Shown here in pieces: positions 6,494-8,944 of a stretch of DNA of 8,944 bases (position 1 is its first letter; every line of letters starts with the position of its first letter). The position numbers were made by a program, and so were the translations under genes. Under the pieces are notes generated by a model. That model searched no databases. It saw only the letters and a program-made list of their open reading frames with translations, and was not told where the DNA came from. Origin of the DNA: Blastocatellia bacterium (GTDB taxonomy: Bacteria; Acidobacteriota; Blastocatellia; Pyrinomonadales; Pyrinomonadaceae); assembly GCA_013695495.1 (NCBI GenBank), contig JACDAK010000038.1, forward strand, positions 1 to 8,944, in the 5' to 3' direction.

Positions 6494-8017
6494 TTAAGCC
6501 GACAACTGTCTGGCTTCTGAAGCTTCGGAGCTTTTAGGCAGCCAAAGCAAAAATGTCGTTCCCTCTCCTACGGTTGACTTTACGTCGATCGTGCCGCCGT
6601 GCACGTCGACGATCTTTTGAACTATCGCGAGCCCCAGCCCGGTTCCGGTCTCTTTCGTTGAGAAATACGGCTCAAATATCTTTGACAGGTTTTCCTTAGG
6701 GATGCCGCTGCCGGTGTCGCTTACTTCAAAAGCCACCATCGCGGCGTCCTTATCGGGCGTGATCCTCACGGTAAGTGAGCCGCCGTCGTTCCCCATCGAT
6801 TGCACCCCATTAATGAAAAGATTATTGAATACCGAGCGGAGAAACTCAGGGTCGCCGCTGATCTCGTCTACGTCCTCGTGCTCGATAATGCTTATCGTGA
6901 TGTTGCTCTCGGCCGCTTGTCCCTCTACGAGTCTGATCGAATCTTCGACGACCGACCGGGCATTGATCGGCCTTAAATTTACGTTTGCCGGGCGAGAATA
7001 ATTCAGGAAGTCCGAGATCTGCTGATTTATTCGGGCGACCTCATCTTTTATTTGCCCGATCAGCTTCTTGAATGTGACCGAGCGGTCCTCGTTCTCGGGT
7101 GAGAACTTGGATCGAAGATGATCCAGCGTCAGATTAATGTAGTTCAGTGGATTTCGAATTTCGTGTGCAATTGCAGAACCCAGGCGGCCAATTACGGCGC
7201 TTTTCTCCGCCTGCTGCAGCTGTTCTTCCAGGGCTTTCGATTTTTCGAGCTCGGCGGTCATTTCATTGAAACGCTGGGCAAGACGGCCCATTTCGTCGGA
7301 ACGCGTGTCGTCCGGCACGCGCACCCCGAGGTCGCCGCTTGCAACGCGCCGCGCGGCGTCTGAAAGGTTGACGACAGGGCGTGTGAACCGCCATACGAGC
7401 AAAAAAGTTACGAGTGTTGAAATTGACAAGACAACGAGCGTCACCACCAGCGGCTGGGCGGCTCGGGCGGCGCCTTCGCTGCGGTCATTGCTGAGTATGA
7501 CCATGACATACCAGCGGCCCTTGCTCGTTTCGATAGGCAGGGCGTGTGCCTCGTCATCGACCATCTGTTCATCCGGGGAGCGAACGTTGGGGAAATTTGC
7601 CAGATCCTGGCCGATGCGACCGCCTTCCATTAGCGGCGGCAGGTCGGCAAGTTCTGAAAGCTGTTTGTAAACAACGTCACCTTCGTCATTGACGATCGGA
7701 AGGTAGTTAGGGTTAAGACTGTCGGAAATGTCCCATTCGTTATCGATAATGAGAATGTCTCGTACGCGCTGTCGCGCATCGTCGTCAAGAAACGCCTGGC
7801 CGGGCTGCGCAAGTATATCCTGCAGCCGGTCGTTGCCGGTGAGGCTATAAACACCGAGGGCAAAGCCATCGACCAAGGCACGAGCTTGGGCGTCGCGCAG
7901 TTCGTTGTTCTCTTCCTGTGTCAGCAGGTTGAGATAATATTGAACGCCGAGCGTCACCACGAGCATTACCGCGAGGATGAGCAGCAGGCGGCCGCGAAAT
8001 GTGTTGAAAAAGTTCAC
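6494..8017 (-). CDS. Membrane-bound sensor histidine kinase (NtrB-like, HAMP-containing)
   Basis: A 507-residue sensor kinase: membrane helix 1 (about 9-30), a periplasmic domain of about 160 residues (30-188), membrane helix 2 (about 189-210), a HAMP linker (about 210-262), a short coiled coil (256-272), the dimerisation/phosphoacceptor domain with H285 in SAIAHEIRNPLN (281-292), and a HATPase domain. ATP-binding motifs are all present: N box around N399/N403, G1 DTGSGIP (434-440), F box KIFEPYFSTK (446-455) and G2 GTGLGL (458-463). AHEIRNPLN is the phosphoacceptor type that usually partners NtrC-like regulators, matching the regulator two genes downstream. The periplasmic domain is not a family I can name; a Cache-like sensor is possible. 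The start is GTG (8015-8017): upstream the frame reaches a TAA with no other start codon. No good Shine-Dalgarno sequence is seen. It is the first gene of the operon and lies divergent to the transpeptidase gene. Confidence 0.95.
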   Translation of the reverse strand: MNFFNTFRGRLLLILAVMLVVTLGVQYYLNLLTQEENNELRDAQARALVDGFALGVYSLTGNDRLQDILAQPGQAFLDDDARQRVRDILIIDNEWDISDSLNPNYLPIVNDEGDVVYKQLSELADLPPLMEGGRIGQDLANFPNVRSPDEQMVDDEAHALPIETSKGRWYVMVILSNDRSEGAARAAQPLVVTLVVLSISTLVTFLLVWRFTRPVVNLSDAARRVASGDLGVRVPDDTRSDEMGRLAQRFNEMTAELEKSKALEEQLQQAEKSAVIGRLGSAIAHEIRNPLNYINLTLDHLRSKFSPENEDRSVTFKKLIGQIKDEVARINQQISDFLNYSRPANVNLRPINARSVVEDSIRLVEGQAAESNITISIIEHEDVDEISGDPEFLRSVFNNLFINGVQSMGNDGGSLTVRITPDKDAAMVAFEVSDTGSGIPKENLSKIFEPYFSTKETGTGLGLAIVQKIVDVHGGTIDVKSTVGEGTTFLLWLPKSSEASEARQLSA

Positions 8018-8042
8018 TTGAAAAGCAAAACCCCGAATATTC

Positions 8043-8072
8043 TTGCACCCTTGTTGTAAGCGGTGTTATATT
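8043..8072 (+). promoter_or_regulatory. Candidate sigma-70-type promoter for the transpeptidase gene
   Basis: TATATT at 8067-8072 matches the -10 consensus at five of six positions. TTGCAC at 8043-8048 is a partial -35 box, with an 18-bp spacer. Transcription would begin near 8079, giving a leader of about 100 nt that includes the inverted repeats at 8092-8139. Located by eye only. Confidence 0.35.
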
Positions 8073-8093
8073 GATTTTTAGCTATTTCGCTAA
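8065..8093 (-). promoter_or_regulatory. Candidate sigma-70-type promoter for the kinase operon
   Basis: On the minus strand TATAAC (plus 8065-8070) matches the -10 consensus at five positions, and TTAGCG (plus 8088-8093) is a poor -35 at the ideal 17-bp spacing. The -10 overlaps the opposite-strand TATATT box, so the two polymerases could not both occupy the site. The leader to the GTG would be about 40 nt. Weak evidence. Confidence 0.25.
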
Positions 8094-8139
8094 GTTCCGC
8101 AATTTTAGCATTTTCTTTCCCGCGGAACTTTTCGGTTCC
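8092..8139 (+). repeat. Inverted repeats with alternative pairing (GTTCC / GGAAC / GTTCC)
   Basis: AAGTTCCGC at 8092-8100 and GCGGAACTT at 8122-8130 form a perfect 9-bp inverted repeat, with a 21-nt gap and arm centres 30 bp apart. The right arm's GGAAC (8124-8128) can instead pair with GTTCC at 8135-8139 in a 5-bp hairpin with a 6-nt loop. A further small stem, TTAGC/GCTAA (8078-8082 with 8089-8093), overlaps the left arm. As DNA this could be a two-site operator; as RNA it would be a pair of mutually exclusive hairpins in the transpeptidase leader, ending 43 nt before the ATG. The pairing is seen directly; a role is inferred. Confidence 0.55.
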
Positions 8140-8182
8140 TCAATATACATTTACATCTCACTTATTTCGCCTGAGGTAGAAC

Positions 8183-8944
8183 ATGAAGTTTATGCAACCC
8201 GAAAACCGTTTTTCCAGGCTCTCCGTCTCTCTCTTCCTCATATTTGCTCTCTGTTATCCCGCCCTCGCATTTCAGGCCAAGAAACCACCGGCAAAGCCCG
8301 CGGCGAAAACCCCGGCGAATCCTGCTGCAAAGTCGACGGCCGCGGCGAAGGCAAAGCCCGTTGCCAAAGCTCTCGCGAAAACCGCGCCTGCAAAGACGGC
8401 TGCTGCCAAGAAGGCTGAAGAGCAAAAAAAGGCATCCGCCAAAGCAGCTCCGCAGAACAGGGAAACGCCTGCGCAACGCCGTGCAGCCGAGGCCCGCAGA
8501 AAGAAAGAGGAAGAACGCCGGCAAGCGGCATTGGCCGAACAGCGCCGCCGCGAGCAAGCCGCTCGCGAAGCTCGGGCTCGCAAACTCGCCTTTGAACGCG
8601 GCCTGAAAGATGAGGCTGCGGTGAACATTCTGAGAGACTCGACCGAAGGCGAAGACATGAACATTCGCCGAGTCGCGGTTAACGCACTTGGCGATCGCGC
8701 GGGAACAGTTGTCGTTATGGACGCGGTCACGGGCCGCATTCTAACGATGGTTAATCAGGAATGGGGCATCCGGCATGGATTCAAACCGTGTTCGACCATA
8801 AAGCTCGTCACTGGCGTCGCGGGTCTCAATGAGAATCTGATCAACCCCGATGGCAATATCATCGGCAACTCGATGCAGATGTCGCTCGACGACGCGCTTG
8901 CCTATTCAAATAACGTCTTTTTCCAGCGCGTCGGTGTTCAGATG
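8183..8944 (+). CDS. Penicillin-binding transpeptidase with an Ala/Lys/Pro-rich linker (partial, runs off the right edge)
   Basis: The open frame starts at ATG 8183, five bases after a good GAGGT Shine-Dalgarno sequence, and runs 254 codons to the edge without a stop. Residues 1-29 form a signal peptide or anchor (basic start, hydrophobic 12-28, possible cleavage after ALA 27-29). Residues 32-90 are a low-complexity linker of Ala, Lys and Pro; 93-138 are rich in Arg, Glu and Ala and probably form a charged coiled coil. The catalytic domain begins near GDRAGTVVVMDAVTGRIL (170-187), the usual first strand of the transpeptidase fold. The active-site motif SxxK is S204-T-I-K207, and SxN is S242-N-N244. 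The third motif (KTG type) would lie beyond the edge. This should cross-link peptidoglycan or otherwise act on D-Ala-D-Ala outside the inner membrane. No glycosyltransferase or PBP-dimer domain precedes it, so it is not a standard class A or B protein; a sensor or class-D-lactamase-like protein is possible. Confidence 0.85.
   Translation, partial: MKFMQPENRFSRLSVSLFLIFALCYPALAFQAKKPPAKPAAKTPANPAAKSTAAAKAKPVAKALAKTAPAKTAAAKKAEEQKKASAKAAPQNRETPAQRRAAEARRKKEEERRQAALAEQRRREQAAREARARKLAFERGLKDEAAVNILRDSTEGEDMNIRRVAVNALGDRAGTVVVMDAVTGRILTMVNQEWGIRHGFKPCSTIKLVTGVAGLNENLINPDGNIIGNSMQMSLDDALAYSNNVFFQRVGVQM

Larger units (their letters stand above)
8018..8182. other. Divergent intergenic region with promoters and inverted repeats
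   Basis: This AT-rich spacer of 165 nt separates the kinase operon (minus) from the transpeptidase gene (plus). It holds candidate sigma-70-type boxes for both directions around 8043-8093 and a set of GTTCC/GGAAC inverted repeats at 8092-8139, annotated separately. No coding potential is seen. Confidence 0.7.

Noticed and set aside
8018..8182. Sigma-54 (-24/-12) promoter recognised by the encoded activator
   Set aside because: I looked for GG-N10-GC with TGGCAC/TTGCA-like context here and in the other main spacers and found no site fitting both boxes; TTGCAC at 8043 has no GG at the right distance on either strand.
8183..8270. Lipoprotein signal (cysteine at residue 23 of the transpeptidase)
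   Set aside because: The residues before it (FAL) do not fit a lipobox, and a signal peptidase I-type ALA site follows; the cysteine is probably just part of the hydrophobic core.
8244..8606. Plus-strand frame giving an Arg/Pro-rich basic peptide of 120 residues
   Set aside because: It is a frameshifted reading of the same low-complexity linker, without its own start signals.
8272..8739. Minus-strand open frame of 155 codons opposite the transpeptidase gene
   Set aside because: Its alanine/arginine/serine-rich product is the reverse reading of the Ala/Lys/Arg codons of the linker; the plus-strand frame has a ribosome binding site, a signal peptide and active-site motifs.

Overview
The window (about 50-55% GC by eye) is a stretch of bacterial chromosome with densely packed genes. 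Gene content and style suggest an Acidobacteriota-like organism, perhaps of the Blastocatellia type: an NtrB/NtrC-like sensor and sigma-54 activator, a DUF4126 membrane protein, MgtE, and an alanine/lysine-rich transpeptidase. This placement is inferred from family knowledge, not from a marker gene, and is only moderately secure. No tRNA, rRNA, CRISPR array, insertion sequence or phage gene is visible.

Layout. Everything from 1 to 8017 lies on the minus strand, so transcription runs right to left; only the last gene (8183 to the edge) is on the plus strand. Read in the direction of transcription, a three-gene operon starts at 8017: a membrane sensor histidine kinase (8017-6494), a YihY/BrkB-family six-helix membrane protein (6472-5582) and a sigma-54-dependent NtrC-family response regulator (5562-4198), with gaps of only 21 and 19 nt. 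A 272-nt spacer follows, which holds a possible 59-codon small gene without an ATG start. Next comes a compact trio: a DUF4126 membrane protein (3925-3299), a 72-residue two-helix membrane protein whose start overlaps the previous stop (ATGA), and a family-1 glycosyltransferase resembling rhamnosyltransferase RhlB (3063-1786). A short hairpin separates this from the Mg2+ channel/transporter gene mgtE (1705-326). At the left edge only the signal peptide and first residues of an exported protein are present (121-1).

On the right, a 165-nt divergent intergenic region (8018-8182) separates the kinase from a secreted or membrane-anchored penicillin-binding transpeptidase (8183 onward, cut by the window edge). 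This region carries overlapping candidate promoters in both directions. It also has a 9-bp perfect inverted repeat whose right arm can pair with either of two flanking GTTCC elements.

Functional reading. Most genes concern the cell envelope: a transpeptidase for peptidoglycan, a glycolipid-type glycosyltransferase, several integral membrane proteins and a magnesium channel. The sensor kinase has a periplasmic domain of about 160 residues, so an envelope or extracellular signal passed to a sigma-54 activator is a reasonable inference. The targets of that activator cannot be identified: I found no convincing -24/-12 promoter in the window. The most unusual items are the YihY protein set between kinase and regulator, the possible unannotated small protein, the switch-like repeats before the transpeptidase, and the histone-H1-like linker of that transpeptidase.
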